Below, one piece after another: positions 8,755 to 18,081 of a stretch of 64,000 bases of DNA. The stretch spans positions 1 to 64,000 of the forward strand of contig JBAVEN010000003.1 of NCBI GenBank assembly GCA_049587755.1, in the 5' to 3' direction. How positions within the stretch are numbered: the stretch's first letter is position 1; every line of letters starts with the position of its first letter. A model generated the notes under the pieces. That model searched no databases. It saw only the letters and a program-made list of their open reading frames with translations, and was not told the DNA's origin. Made by a program: the position numbers and the translations under genes. The stretch is from Bog-375 sp049587755 (GTDB lineage: Bacteria > Acidobacteriota > Terriglobia > Bryobacterales > Bryobacteraceae).

Positions 8755-8915
8755 GCGTGTGTATCCGAAATGAGGTGCTGATTTCAGGATAGCATTGAGG
8801 GGTGTCTCCCGCGGCGCAGGAAGCCATCTAGGAGCACGACATGAAAATGGTAGGGGCTTGTATACTCGAGAACTCCGCCAGTATCCGAGCATGCAGGAAC
8901 ACGGCGCGAAGCAGC

Positions 8916-9112
8916 CAGCCCGGAGGGCGGCAGGAAATAGTCCACGGCGTGAGCCGTGCGGAAGTCCGATGGCTCCAGTCCCAGCCCCGGAACGGGGCGA
9001 AACAGGGATGGCGGAGGCGTCTTCCGCCCCGTTCCGGGGCTCTGGTCACTGCCGTCGTTTCCCGACGGCTAACGCCGTGGGCTATTTTCTTTCGCTCCTC
9101 CGGAGCTGGGCC
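8916..9112. repeat. Long imperfect inverted-repeat element
   Basis: Outer arms of about 40 bp (8916-8957 and 9063-9110) are imperfect inverse copies; the matching core reads CCGGAGG...AAATAG(T/C)CCACGGCGT. Inside lies a perfect 17-bp inverted pair, AGCCCCGGAACGGGGCG (8983-8999) and its complement (9025-9041). Each of these is also a self-palindrome. The element fills the gap between rimO and a secreted-protein gene, and reading frames through it are low-complexity and unconvincing. It looks like a REP/MITE-type non-coding repeat. Confidence 0.7.
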
Positions 9113-9269
9113 TAGTGTCATGTCTCTGCAGTGTCTTGACCGTTTGCCAGCGCGGGCGGCTCCGAAGCAGAGCATCGACCGTGAGCGAGCGGTAAAGGAA
9201 CTTCGGAATCAGGAGACTGGCACCCGAAGCTGGAACCTACGATTCACTTTCACGTCGTGTATCCATGCC

Positions 9270-10046
9270 ATGCTGGCTTGCGTGCTTTTCCTCTTAGGCC
9301 GCGGGATTGCAACGGCCGTCTTATGCCTTCTTCTTCCTCTCGCCAACGCTGCCACGGTGTGCCCGCCCGGCGGGCCGGCTGAGCAAGGCGGCGTACCGGG
9401 CGTGCTGGAGTGGCATTCCGCGGCGCACGGCTTGGCCCAGGACCGCTACTGCTTTGCGAACCAGGTGCGCAACCTCGGTTCCACGGCCCTCTCTGTGCAC
9501 TGGCCGGATGCGGGCATCGTCCGCGCCGTTGTTGCCGGCCAGTTGGAGATGGCTTTCTGCTGCGCACCCGCCGAAAGCAGCGCCGCAAGTAAGCTCTGGA
9601 TCGGCACGCCGGAAAAGCCGCTGGCCATCCGCATGCGCCGCGAAGCGGAAGAAGGCGGCGCGGACCGCGAGGAAGGCTATCCCGACCTGATCGAAAGCGA
9701 CGCGCGGGTGAAAAACTATTCGATTCGCGGCTCGCTCGACTCCGCCGGCGCGACCGTGCAGATCGACCTCGCGCTGAAGTGCTCGGCGTCACGCTTTGCG
9801 GACCGTTACGCGTACCAGTTTGCGATCACCGATCGCTCGCCAGTCAAACTGACGGTGGATTGGGATCTGCTGCAGCGCATGCGGGAAGTTGCGCGCCCTT
9901 CCGTGCAGACGATTCCGGGCGGCGTGGCCTACGTGTTCCTCAGCGATCGAACGCCGGAAGAAGCCGAGGGCGTAATCGACATTCGCACCAAAGACGGTGG
10001 CCCGCTGGCGCGCCTTCGGTTGGACGGCTACCGCCCGAGTCGATGA
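9270..10046 (+). CDS. Secreted protein of unknown function
   Basis: 258 aa from the ATG at 9270, which opens a clear signal peptide (MLACVLFLLGRGIATAVLCL, cleavage near LANAA). Upstream in the same frame there is only repeat-derived sequence. The mature part has four cysteines near its N-terminal half and looks like a mixed-beta fold (QVRNLGSTALSVHWPDAGIV; a C-terminal segment VAYVFLSDRTPEEAEGVIDI). No family recognised. It is convergent with the desaturase gene. Confidence 0.6.
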   Translation: MLACVLFLLGRGIATAVLCLLLPLANAATVCPPGGPAEQGGVPGVLEWHSAAHGLAQDRYCFANQVRNLGSTALSVHWPDAGIVRAVVAGQLEMAFCCAPAESSAASKLWIGTPEKPLAIRMRREAEEGGADREEGYPDLIESDARVKNYSIRGSLDSAGATVQIDLALKCSASRFADRYAYQFAITDRSPVKLTVDWDLLQRMREVARPSVQTIPGGVAYVFLSDRTPEEAEGVIDIRTKDGGPLARLRLDGYRPSR

Positions 10047-10088
10047 AGGCGGTTGCAGTCAACAGGCTGATCGGAGTTGAGGGGCCGC

Positions 10089-10811
10089 TTACGCCGCCAC
10101 TCTCTCCGCCGGCAGCGGTTTCACTCGCGCCAGGTGCAGCGCTTCGAGGGCGCAAATCACCGACCATGCCAGGTCGATCTCATGCCCGCGCCAGGCGAAC
10201 CGCGCCGAGGTTGGAAACTCGTGGTGGTTGTTGTGCAGGCCTTCGCCCGCCGTCAGCATGGCGATCGATTTGAGGTTGGTGGCCTGGTTATCGAAGTTGC
10301 GGTAGCCCACCATGTGGCAGACGCTGTTGACCGACGAATTCAGCAGAACATACAGCACCGCGTGCGTGGCCCACGCCGCGAGACCCCACCATATGCCGAA
10401 CATCAGCATGAAAATGGCGATTCCGCCGAGCGCGGCGTAATGCATGAAGGGCAGCCGGTCGAGCGCGTCGTCCTTCCAGTCCGGGGTGTACTTGCGGATC
10501 ACGGCCCGGTCCTTGGTCACGCGGCGATAGAGGAAATAGTTGCCGAACAGCACAGTCCAGAGGCCGTAGATATACGGGCTGTGGGGATCGCCCTCCGCGT
10601 CGGAAAAATGATGATGCTTGCGGTGCACGGCCGCCCATTCTCGTGGGACGACGCCGGTGAACAGGCTCAACTCCAGGTGCATCAGCAGTCCGACCATCGG
10701 ATGCAGTTCCAACCCGCGATGGGTCTTGGCCCGGTGCAGGTAAATCGTCGTGCAAAAGACTGACACTTGCAGGATCACCAGCGTGATCGCCGACATCCAC
10801 AGAAGACTCAT
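10089..10811 (-). CDS. Acyl-CoA/acyl-lipid desaturase
   Basis: Membrane di-iron desaturase (240 aa) of the delta-9 type. The three histidine boxes are complete: HRAKTH (26-31), HRKHHH (63-68) and HNNHH (193-197), with an extra conserved His in VCHMVGYRNF. Hydrophobic segments lie between the boxes. It introduces a cis double bond into fatty acyl chains to adjust membrane fluidity. It is shorter than the roughly 300-aa bacterial average but lacks nothing essential. Transcribed away from the FAH-family gene. Confidence 0.92.
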   Translation of the reverse strand: MSLLWMSAITLVILQVSVFCTTIYLHRAKTHRGLELHPMVGLLMHLELSLFTGVVPREWAAVHRKHHHFSDAEGDPHSPYIYGLWTVLFGNYFLYRRVTKDRAVIRKYTPDWKDDALDRLPFMHYAALGGIAIFMLMFGIWWGLAAWATHAVLYVLLNSSVNSVCHMVGYRNFDNQATNLKSIAMLTAGEGLHNNHHEFPTSARFAWRGHEIDLAWSVICALEALHLARVKPLPAERVAA

Positions 10812-10963
10812 TGGTTACCCCAGTACCCCTCGATTGTGCGGGAATTCGATTCTCTTGAAGACTCTGCGCGGAGGTTCCCGGCCGGGCCCAAAAGAGTCGT
10901 TCCTCCGATCATAGCAGACCGAACCCGGCGCAATGATACAATTCTCAGCGGGGAATCGTTAAA

Positions 10964-11818
10964 TTGCGTTATGTAACCATTCAGCGAGACGGGTACAGGG
11001 AGCCGGGCGTCCAGTTAGATGACCGGGTAATTGCACTTCGCGGCGCCGGCTTCTCGAGCCTGATCGAGGTGATGGAGGGCGGTGCCGACGCCCAGGACCG
11101 GGTGCAGCGCTGGATCGGCGGCGCGCCTTCGGGCCATATCCTGGATCGCGCGGGTGTCGTCTTCGCCGCGCCCATTCCGCGTCCGCCCAAAGTGATCTGC
11201 ATCGGCCTCAACTATAGCGACCACGCGGCGGAAGCGAAGCTCCCCATTCCCGAAGTGCCCGTCATGTTCGCCAAGTTTCCGAACTCGGTCGTCGGCCCAG
11301 GCCACCCCATCGTGCTGCCCAAGAATTCCGCCAAACCGGATTACGAAGCAGAATTCGCCGTGGTGATTGGCCGCCGCGGGCGGCACATCGCGGAAGACCA
11401 CTGGCGCGACTACGTCTTCGGCTACACCATCCTCAACGATGTGAGCGCGCGGGATCTTCAGATGGCTACTTCACAGTGGATGATCGGCAAGACGTGCGAC
11501 ACCTTCGCGCCCATGGGCCCCGCCGTGGTTACCGCCGACGAGATCGCCGACCCGCACAACCTGCGCATTTCCCTCACTCTCAACGGCGAGACCATGCAAG
11601 ATTCCAACACCAGCAACCTCATCTTCAAGGTGCCCCAGCTCATCGCTTATCTCTCGGGCGTGTTCACTCTGGAGCCGGGCGATATCATCGCCACCGGCAC
11701 TCCCGCCGGCGTGGGCTTCGCCCGCAAGCCGCCGCGCTGGCTGCGGCCCGGCGATGAGGTGCGCATCCGGATCGAAGGCCTCGGCGAGCTGTTCAATCCC
11801 GTGGTTGCCGAGGAATAA
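10964..11818 (+). CDS. Fumarylacetoacetate hydrolase-family protein
   Basis: 284-aa FAH-domain enzyme. An N-terminal cap domain (1-70) precedes the catalytic fold. The divalent-metal ligands Glu128 and Glu130 (DYEAE) and Asp159 (NDVSARD) are present, with GLNYSDHAAE and the terminal GDIIATGTPAGVGFA. The family covers 2-hydroxyhepta-2,4-diene-dioate isomerase, acylpyruvate hydrolase and oxaloacetate decarboxylase activities; sequence reading alone cannot choose among them. The start is TTG (10964), giving RYVTIQRDG. A TACAAT box sits at 10937-10942. Confidence 0.88.
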   Translation: MRYVTIQRDGYREPGVQLDDRVIALRGAGFSSLIEVMEGGADAQDRVQRWIGGAPSGHILDRAGVVFAAPIPRPPKVICIGLNYSDHAAEAKLPIPEVPVMFAKFPNSVVGPGHPIVLPKNSAKPDYEAEFAVVIGRRGRHIAEDHWRDYVFGYTILNDVSARDLQMATSQWMIGKTCDTFAPMGPAVVTADEIADPHNLRISLTLNGETMQDSNTSNLIFKVPQLIAYLSGVFTLEPGDIIATGTPAGVGFARKPPRWLRPGDEVRIRIEGLGELFNPVVAEE

Positions 11819-11867
11819 GTCATGGGATGCGGGATGGCATCTCTCTCCCTGCTAAAATTGCGATAGC

Positions 11868-11944
11868 GCGCCCGTAGCTCAGGTGGATAGAGCGGCTGGC
11901 TTCGAACCAGTAGGTCGGGGGTTCGAGTCCCTCCGGGCGCGCCA
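11868..11944 (+). tRNA. tRNA-Arg (anticodon UCG)
   Basis: A complete cloverleaf can be drawn. The acceptor stem GCGCCCG pairs with CGGGCGC, and the D stem is GCTC/GAGC. The anticodon stem GCTGG/CCAGT closes with a G-U pair and the loop is CTTCGAA, giving anticodon TCG at 11902-11904. The T stem is GGGGG/CCCTC with loop TTCGAGT. A 3' CCA is encoded (11942-11944). A TAAAAT -10-like box lies at 11853-11858. UCG reads CGA, with wobble for other CGN codons. Confidence 0.96.
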
Positions 11945-12050
11945 GATTGGTATCATCGAAAGATCCCGAGACCCGCGCTGGCGTGCTGTGGCACTCCGGA
12001 GCCGCCCGAAAAGAGTGCGATAAAACACTAAGAATCGGAGGACAGTTCCC

Positions 12051-12932
12051 TTGGCACTTACGATAACCGGTCTATCCAAGACGTATCCGAACGGTGTAAA
12101 GGCGCTGAAGAACCTTTCGCTGTCTATCGGCAACCTCATGTTCGGGCTTTTGGGCCCAAACGGCGCCGGCAAGAGTTCGCTGATGCGCACGGTTGCCACG
12201 CTGCAGGATCCCGACAGCGGCTCGATCGATCTGGACGGGCTGAACGTGCTCACGCAGAAGGACGAGGTGCGCAAGATCCTGGGTTATCTGCCGCAGGAGT
12301 TCGGGGTGTACCCGAAGCTTTCCGCTTACGACATGCTGCAGCACCTGGCGGTGATGAAAGGCGTTATCAACAAGACCGAGCGCAAGCAGATGGTCGATGC
12401 CATCCTGAACCAGACCAATCTGTGGGACGAGCGCAAGAAGGCCCTGAGCACTTACTCCGGTGGAATGAAGCAGCGCTTCGGCATTGCCCAGGCCCTGCTC
12501 GCCAACCCGAAGCTGATTATCGTCGACGAGCCCACCGCCGGCCTCGACCCGGCGGAGCGCAACCGGTTTCTGAATCTGCTGAGCGCGATCGGCTCTAATA
12601 TGACGGTCATCCTTTCCACCCACATCGTTGACGACGTGCGCGAGCTCTGCCCCCGCATGGCCATCATCTCCAACGGCGAACTTCTGATCGAAGGCGCTCC
12701 GGCCCAGGCCCTCGAATCCCTGCGCGGGAAGATCTGGTCCAAGGTGGTCGCCACCGACGACGAACTCCGCGCTCTGGAAACCACCTGCAACGTCATCTCC
12801 ACTCATCTGATCGGCGGCTTGCATGAGGTCCGCGTCCACGCCGAGGCCAGCCCCGGCGACGGCTTCCGGCCAGTCGACTCCGGCCTAGAAGATGTTTACT
12901 TCCTGAGCCTCGCCCGCCAGGCAAAGAACTGA
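12051..12932 (+). CDS. ABC transporter ATP-binding protein
   Basis: 293-aa ATPase with Walker A GPNGAGKSS (35-43), signature TYSGGMKQR and Walker B LIIVDEPTAGLDP, followed by an H-loop in STHIVDDVREL. The start is TTG, supported by a strong Shine-Dalgarno (CGGAGGA, 12036-12043). It ends 22 bp before the permease/peptidase gene with its own AGGAGA site, so the two form a transporter operon. The CcmA/DrrA/Bcr-like ATPase type pairs with ABC-2 permeases, consistent with the neighbour. Confidence 0.93.
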   Translation: MALTITGLSKTYPNGVKALKNLSLSIGNLMFGLLGPNGAGKSSLMRTVATLQDPDSGSIDLDGLNVLTQKDEVRKILGYLPQEFGVYPKLSAYDMLQHLAVMKGVINKTERKQMVDAILNQTNLWDERKKALSTYSGGMKQRFGIAQALLANPKLIIVDEPTAGLDPAERNRFLNLLSAIGSNMTVILSTHIVDDVRELCPRMAIISNGELLIEGAPAQALESLRGKIWSKVVATDDELRALETTCNVISTHLIGGLHEVRVHAEASPGDGFRPVDSGLEDVYFLSLARQAKN

Positions 12933-12954
12933 GCCGGCAAAGGAGACTTGCGAG

Positions 12955-15900
12955 ATGACCATGTTCCGGGAGTTCTTCACCTTCGAGCTCAAATTCCGCT
13001 TCAAGAGCCTGTCTACCTACGTTTACTTTGCTGTCTGGTTCGCCTTCAGCTTCCTCGACATCGCCGCTGAGAACTTCGGCCCGGTCGGCAGTGCCAATGG
13101 CAAGGTGCTGCTGAACGGCCCCTACGCCAATATCTATAACGACATCGGCATCAGCTTCTTCGGCATGATCGTGATCGCCGCGATCTTCGGCACTTCCATC
13201 CTGCGCGATTTCCAGCGCGACACCGTGCAGATCCTATTCACCAAGCCGATCTCGAAAGCCGCCTACCTGGGCGGCCGCTGGGCAGGATCGCTTGTCGCCA
13301 CGGTCTTCGCTTTCTCCGGCCTGCTCTTCGGCGAGTTTTTCGGTACCCTGGCCCCCTGGGCGGACCACGCCCGCATCGCCCCCAACCACCTCTCGTGGTA
13401 TCTGCAGCCGTTCTTCTCGATCGTGGTATTTCAGATCTTCTTCCTCGGCTCTCTCTTCTTCCTGGTCGCCGCCCTGTCGCGCAAGATCTTCATCGTCTAT
13501 CTGCAGGGCGCGGCGATCTTCATGCTCTACCTGATCGGCATGGCCATATTCAGCGCCACGCGTTCACTCGAGCACTTCTGGTCCGCCATCCTGGATCCGG
13601 TCGGCTTCCTGTATCACGACGCGATAACTCGTTACTGGACCGTGGTCGAGCGCAACACGCTTCTTTACTCCTGGTCGGCACACTCCGCCAACGGGGTCTT
13701 CCTCTATAACCGTCTGCTCTGGGGCTCTGTCGGCCTGCTCTCGCTGATCGCGCTTTGGAGATTCTTCCCCATGTCGGTGGAAGCGCTGACGGCCCGTTCC
13801 AGCGGCAAACGCGCCGCCCTGGCCCGCGAGCAGGACCTCGCTGAAGTTGCGCCGCGGCGCAGCCTGGTTGCGGCAAGACTCCCCGCCGCGCATCAGATCT
13901 TCGGCTCCGCAACGGCCTTAGCGCAGCTGGCCTCGCTCACCCGCCTGCGCATTTCCAACATCGTGCGCGAGGTTCCCTTCTGGGGAATCATGATCCTGAT
14001 GGCCGGCATTGCCATCAATAACGGCCACTACGCGGGACGCGTCGCGGGACAGAACGTCTGGCCGGTGACTTATCTGATGCTGCAATCCGTCGAAGGCGGA
14101 GCCGAACTTTTCTTATACATTGTCGCCGCCCTCTATGCCGCCGAGCTTCTCTGGCGCGAGCGCGACACGCAGTTCGCCGGCATCCACGATGCGCTGCCGA
14201 TCGCCGAAACCACCGACTGGTTCTCCAAACTGTTCGCCCTCTGCTTTGTCGAGATCGTCATGCTCACCATTACCGGCCTTTGCGGCATTCTCATGCAGAC
14301 GGTGGCCGGCTATTACCACTATGAGCTGGCGCAGTACGCCAAGGAGCTGTATCTGGTCACTTTCCCTCAGGTGCTGACCTTCGCCCTGCTCTCCCTGTTC
14401 ATCCAGACCGTGGTTTCCAACAAGTTCATCGGCTACGGGATTGTCATCGGCATCTTCGTCATCACACCCATCCTTTTCAGCTTCGGGTGGGAGAATACCC
14501 TTTACCTTTTCGGCAACACGCCGCCCTACACCTACTCGGACATGAATGGCTACGGCCATTTCGTGCCCGGGCTCTTCTGGTCCATCACATACTGGCTGTC
14601 CATCTCCTGCGTGCTGGGGGTGATCTCGATCGCGCTGGCCCGCCGCGGCGCCGACGACGCCTGGCCGGCGCGATTCCGCCTCGCCGCGCAGCGCGCTCCG
14701 CGCCTCATCCCGGCGGCAGCGGTCTTCCTCCTCGTCGCCATCGGCAGCGGCGCCTGGTACTTCTACAACGCGCACGTCCTTAATGAGTACCTGACTGCTC
14801 AGGAGCGCCGCGACATCAGCGCCAATTACGAGCGTGACTTCAAGAAGTACGAGCACCTGGCACAACCCAAGGTCATCGCCGTCGACGCCAACATCGACAT
14901 TTTTCCCGAGCGCCGCTCCTTCTCCGGCACGGGCCACTTCGTGCTTCAGAACAAGACCGCGCAACCGATCGGCCAGGTCCACATCACCAACTCGCAGCAA
15001 TCGGTCTCGAACGTGCATTTCGACCGGCCGTTCCACGTTGTGTCCACAAGCCCGCGCGCGCTCTACACGATCTACCAGCTCGATACGCCGCTGGCTCCGG
15101 GCGATAAGCTCGACCTCACCTTCAATGCCGGTTACACCAGCCGCGGATTCAAAGACGGCAACGAGCGCCCCGAGCTTGCCTACTCCGGCACCTTCTTCGA
15201 CAGCGGTTACTTCCCCACCATCGGCTACGACGTGAGGGTGGAACTGGACGATCCCCGCCGCCGGCGCGAAGAGAAGCTCCCTGACCAGGAACTGTTGCCA
15301 CACCGTGGCGATCCGGCTGGCTCCATCACCAACATTTTCACGCCGCAGTCCGACTGGATCAGTTACCGCACGACGGTCAGCACGTCCGACGACCAGATTG
15401 CGCTTTCCCCCGGCTACCTGACGCGCGACTGGCACGCCAATGGCCGCCACTATTTCTCATATGACATGGGGGACGTCAAGACGCTGGACTTTTTCGCGTA
15501 CGTCTCGGCACATTACGACGTGAAACGCGAGATGTACCAGGGCGTCGCCAACCCCATTGCCATCGAGGTCTACCACGCCAGCACTCATAACTACGACGTC
15601 GACGACATGATCGCAGCGTCCAAAGCGGGTCTTGCCTATTACGAAAAGAACTTCAGTCCCTTCCAGTACCGCCAATACCGCGTCCTCGAGTACCCGCGCT
15701 ACCGCACCTTCGCGCAGTCCTTTCCCAACACGATCCCCTTCTCGGAAGGGATCGGCTTTATCGGCCGCGTGGAGAAGCCCACCGATATCGACTTCGCCTA
15801 CTTCGTCACCGCGCATGAGCTTGGCCATCAGTGGTGGGCGCATCAACTCATCGGAGGCCGCGTCGAAGGCTCCAACATGATGTCGGAGACGCTGGCCGAA

Positions 15901-16608
15901 TACTCCGCCCTGATGGTCATGCAGCAGAAGTACGGCCGCGACAACATGCACCGGTTCCTGAAGCACGAACTGGATCGCTACCTGCGCGGACGCGCCGGCG
16001 AAACCCGCCGCGAGCGCCCCGTCGTTCTGGTTCAGGACGAGCCGTACGTCTGGTATCAGAAGGGCGGGCAAGTCATGTACACGCTCACCGATTACATTGG
16101 GGAAGACAAGGTCAACCTCGCGCTGCACAACTTCCTTTTGCAGTATCGTTACGCCAACGCCAACGACTCACAGTCCGGCCCGTATCCCGACACCCGTCAA
16201 TTGGTGGAAGCGCTGCGCGCCCAAACCCCCGCCGAATTGCAGTATTACATCACCGACGCCTTCGAGAACATCGTTCTCTACGACAACAAGGCCCTTTCGG
16301 CTACCTACACGCAAACCGCCGGCCACAAATACAAAGTCACTCTGGCCGTGCAGTCCCGTAAGATGCGGTCGGACGGCAGTGGCAACGAATCCCCCATGCC
16401 TTTGCACGACCTTATCGACATCGGCGTTTTCACCGGCAGGAAGGACGAAGAAAAGCCTCTCTATCTGCAGAAGGCGTGGCTCACCGGGCCGACTCAGACC
16501 TTCGACATTGTGGTCGACCAGCCGCCCACCCGGGCGGGCATCGACCCCTATAACAAGCTCATCGACCGAGACTCAGACGACAACTGGATCGATGTTACGA
16601 AGCGATAG
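12955..16608 (+). CDS. ABC-2 permease fused to an M1-family aminopeptidase
   Basis: Exceptionally long protein (1217 aa). The N-terminal half (about 1-600) is hydrophobic with 12 or so membrane helices arranged as two ABC-2-like blocks, the second starting near residue 340. After a last helix (about 590-610) an extracytoplasmic part follows. It contains a beta-rich M1 N-domain (about 640-850) and a gluzincin peptidase: HELGHQWW with its first His near residue 954, and the distal ligand in SETLAEYSAL. Both zinc motifs are intact, so it is probably catalytic. Together with the preceding ATPase it would couple transport to peptide trimming at the cell surface. The substrate is unknown. Confidence 0.9.
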   Translation: MTMFREFFTFELKFRFKSLSTYVYFAVWFAFSFLDIAAENFGPVGSANGKVLLNGPYANIYNDIGISFFGMIVIAAIFGTSILRDFQRDTVQILFTKPISKAAYLGGRWAGSLVATVFAFSGLLFGEFFGTLAPWADHARIAPNHLSWYLQPFFSIVVFQIFFLGSLFFLVAALSRKIFIVYLQGAAIFMLYLIGMAIFSATRSLEHFWSAILDPVGFLYHDAITRYWTVVERNTLLYSWSAHSANGVFLYNRLLWGSVGLLSLIALWRFFPMSVEALTARSSGKRAALAREQDLAEVAPRRSLVAARLPAAHQIFGSATALAQLASLTRLRISNIVREVPFWGIMILMAGIAINNGHYAGRVAGQNVWPVTYLMLQSVEGGAELFLYIVAALYAAELLWRERDTQFAGIHDALPIAETTDWFSKLFALCFVEIVMLTITGLCGILMQTVAGYYHYELAQYAKELYLVTFPQVLTFALLSLFIQTVVSNKFIGYGIVIGIFVITPILFSFGWENTLYLFGNTPPYTYSDMNGYGHFVPGLFWSITYWLSISCVLGVISIALARRGADDAWPARFRLAAQRAPRLIPAAAVFLLVAIGSGAWYFYNAHVLNEYLTAQERRDISANYERDFKKYEHLAQPKVIAVDANIDIFPERRSFSGTGHFVLQNKTAQPIGQVHITNSQQSVSNVHFDRPFHVVSTSPRALYTIYQLDTPLAPGDKLDLTFNAGYTSRGFKDGNERPELAYSGTFFDSGYFPTIGYDVRVELDDPRRRREEKLPDQELLPHRGDPAGSITNIFTPQSDWISYRTTVSTSDDQIALSPGYLTRDWHANGRHYFSYDMGDVKTLDFFAYVSAHYDVKREMYQGVANPIAIEVYHASTHNYDVDDMIAASKAGLAYYEKNFSPFQYRQYRVLEYPRYRTFAQSFPNTIPFSEGIGFIGRVEKPTDIDFAYFVTAHELGHQWWAHQLIGGRVEGSNMMSETLAEYSALMVMQQKYGRDNMHRFLKHELDRYLRGRAGETRRERPVVLVQDEPYVWYQKGGQVMYTLTDYIGEDKVNLALHNFLLQYRYANANDSQSGPYPDTRQLVEALRAQTPAELQYYITDAFENIVLYDNKALSATYTQTAGHKYKVTLAVQSRKMRSDGSGNESPMPLHDLIDIGVFTGRKDEEKPLYLQKAWLTGPTQTFDIVVDQPPTRAGIDPYNKLIDRDSDDNWIDVTKR

Positions 16609-16768
16609 GAAACCGAGAAGACGGGGACAGATTTCCCTGAGGACCCTCGGCCGCATTTCCGGTGTAATGTCTACGGACAAGAGCCGGGGATGAGCGGCTG
16701 AATCAATAGGGCACCGTGAACTGGACTTAGAGGGCGGACAGCGAAACCCCTCATGTTGCCAGCAGCCC

Positions 16769-16900
16769 TTGGCCGCCGTCGGACATTTTCGCCGGGCCGC
16801 GGAACTGGACCCCGAAGGGTATTACGGCAGGCTGGCCGCCAAGCATCTCAGCCAGCACAGCGTTTGGGGCGCGGTCGGGATTGCCGGATACCGGAGCTGA
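16769..16900 (+). pseudogene. Possible C-terminal remnant of a TPR protein
   Basis: A 43-codon stretch ending in TGA reads GHFRRAAELDPEGYYGRLA near its start. It resembles the second helix and linker of a tetratricopeptide repeat followed by a short C-terminal helix. Upstream in the same frame the sequence loses TPR character, and there is no start or ribosome site. It looks like the decayed end of a gene, but the length is too short for certainty. Confidence 0.25.
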
Positions 16901-17149
16901 AGCGCGGAATCGGATCAGAGAAGACGATCTCACTCCCGCCTACCAAGGCTCTACAAGGCTCTGTGCCTATCAATCCGATCGAAATCCATAATTGCGTCGC
17001 GCCATCGGCCCGCGGCTTCAGTAGTATCCGGCATCCTTCACTTTCGATTCGCTTTTCAGCGAAAACAGAGATTTACAATGGATAGACCCCGATGGAGCGG
17101 CCGAAGAGACAGTGGCAACAAGTTTGCGGCCAAGGGAAGCGGTCCGCGG

Positions 17150-17155
17150 TATGCT
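17150..17155 (+). promoter_or_regulatory. -10 box (TATGCT) of the beta-barrel gene
   Basis: TATGCT within GGTATGCTTG ends 11 nt before the ATG at 17167. The same decamer occurs at 19761-19770 in front of the DUF4010 gene. No Shine-Dalgarno is present, suggesting near-leaderless expression; no good -35 is seen. Confidence 0.35.
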
Positions 17156-17166
17156 TGCCCGGCCAA

Positions 17167-17994
17167 ATGCAGGGCGCCGTCCTCAAGATGCGGGAGGGCG
17201 GACCTTCCCGTCCGGTGACGGCGGGTCTGCTGGTGGTGCTGCTATTCCTTCAAACGGCTGCGCTGGTTCGAGCGCAGGACAACTATGAGATACAGGTGTA
17301 CGGCGCCGACCTGGTTCCCCCGGGCCACACGATGGTGGAACTTCACTCCAATTTCACCTTCGAGGGATCCAAGGACACGGTAGACGGAGTGCGCGCGGAT
17401 GAGCACGCGCTCCACGAAACTATTGAGATCACGCAAGGCTTCAATCAGTGGTTCGAAACCGGTTTCTATATCTTCATGAGCTACCGCGCCAACGAAGGTT
17501 ACCAGTGGGTTGGCGATCATATTCGCCCGCGCGTGCGTATCCCCGAAGCCTGGCATTGGCCGGTGAATGTGAGCCTCTCCAACGAAATTGGTTACCAGCG
17601 CCGATCGTACTCCACCGACACCTGGACTTGGGAGATCCGGCCCATCGTCGACAAGCAATTGGACCGTTGGTATGTGAGTCTCAACCCGACCTTGGACCGG
17701 TCCTTCCACGGCCTCGAAGTGGGCAAGGGAGTTACCTTCGCACCAAACGCCAAAGTGGGCTTCGATGTCACCAAAAAGGTCACAGTGGGCTTTGAATACT
17801 ACGGTGCGGTCGGCTCCATCACCGGCTTCGATCCCTTGCGTGACCAGCAGCAGGCAATCATGCCGGCTATTGACCTGAACCTCGGTCCTGACTGGGAATT
17901 CAACTTCGCCACGGGCATCGGTGTGACCGCAGGAACCGATCACCTACTGGTGAAAATGATTCTTGGGCGGCGGTTGAGGCTCGGGAAGAGATAG
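17167..17994 (+). CDS. Putative outer-membrane beta-barrel protein
   Basis: About 275 aa from the ATG at 17167; an in-frame ATG at 17092 would add an unconserved basic stretch. A signal peptide follows (VTAGLLVVLLFLQTAALVRA, cleavage before QDNYE). The mature part alternates amphipathic strands rich in aromatic residues (EITQGFNQWFETGFYIFMSY, SLSNEIGYQRRSY, KVTVGFEYYGAVGS) and ends in a basic strand (MILGRRLRLGKR). This is the pattern of proteobacterial/acidobacterial 'transporter-like' outer-membrane barrels. No catalytic motif. Stands alone as a single transcription unit. Confidence 0.65.
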   Translation: MQGAVLKMREGGPSRPVTAGLLVVLLFLQTAALVRAQDNYEIQVYGADLVPPGHTMVELHSNFTFEGSKDTVDGVRADEHALHETIEITQGFNQWFETGFYIFMSYRANEGYQWVGDHIRPRVRIPEAWHWPVNVSLSNEIGYQRRSYSTDTWTWEIRPIVDKQLDRWYVSLNPTLDRSFHGLEVGKGVTFAPNAKVGFDVTKKVTVGFEYYGAVGSITGFDPLRDQQQAIMPAIDLNLGPDWEFNFATGIGVTAGTDHLLVKMILGRRLRLGKR

Positions 17995-18081
17995 GCGCCC
18001 GGCGGCTCAGACATCGATGATTTCCCACTACCGATGACGAAAATGCGTTAATGTGTAGGATGCAAATACGTCGAGAATCCC

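Larger units (their letters stand above)
16609..17166. other. Gene-poor interval (about 560 bp)
   Basis: No convincing intact gene. A 110-codon plus-strand frame (16753-17085) is open, but its composition (Arg/Pro/Gln-rich, no recognisable motif) and the absence of a ribosome binding site argue against it. The only protein-like signal is the short TPR-like tail at 16769-16900. A TATGCT -10 box at 17150 belongs to the next gene. Confidence 0.5.

Noticed and set aside
8841..9269. N-terminal extension of the secreted protein through the repeat element
   Set aside because: Its sequence comes from the inverted repeat (Arg/Pro/Ser-rich) and a good signal peptide begins at the ATG at 9270.
14113..15450. 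445-codon minus-strand open frame opposite the permease/peptidase
   Set aside because: Antisense shadow of a confidently identified gene, with no family signature and no ribosome binding site.
16753..17085. 110-aa plus-strand ORF in the gene-poor gap
   Set aside because: No ribosome site and biased composition; only the short TPR-like tail in another frame has protein-like character.
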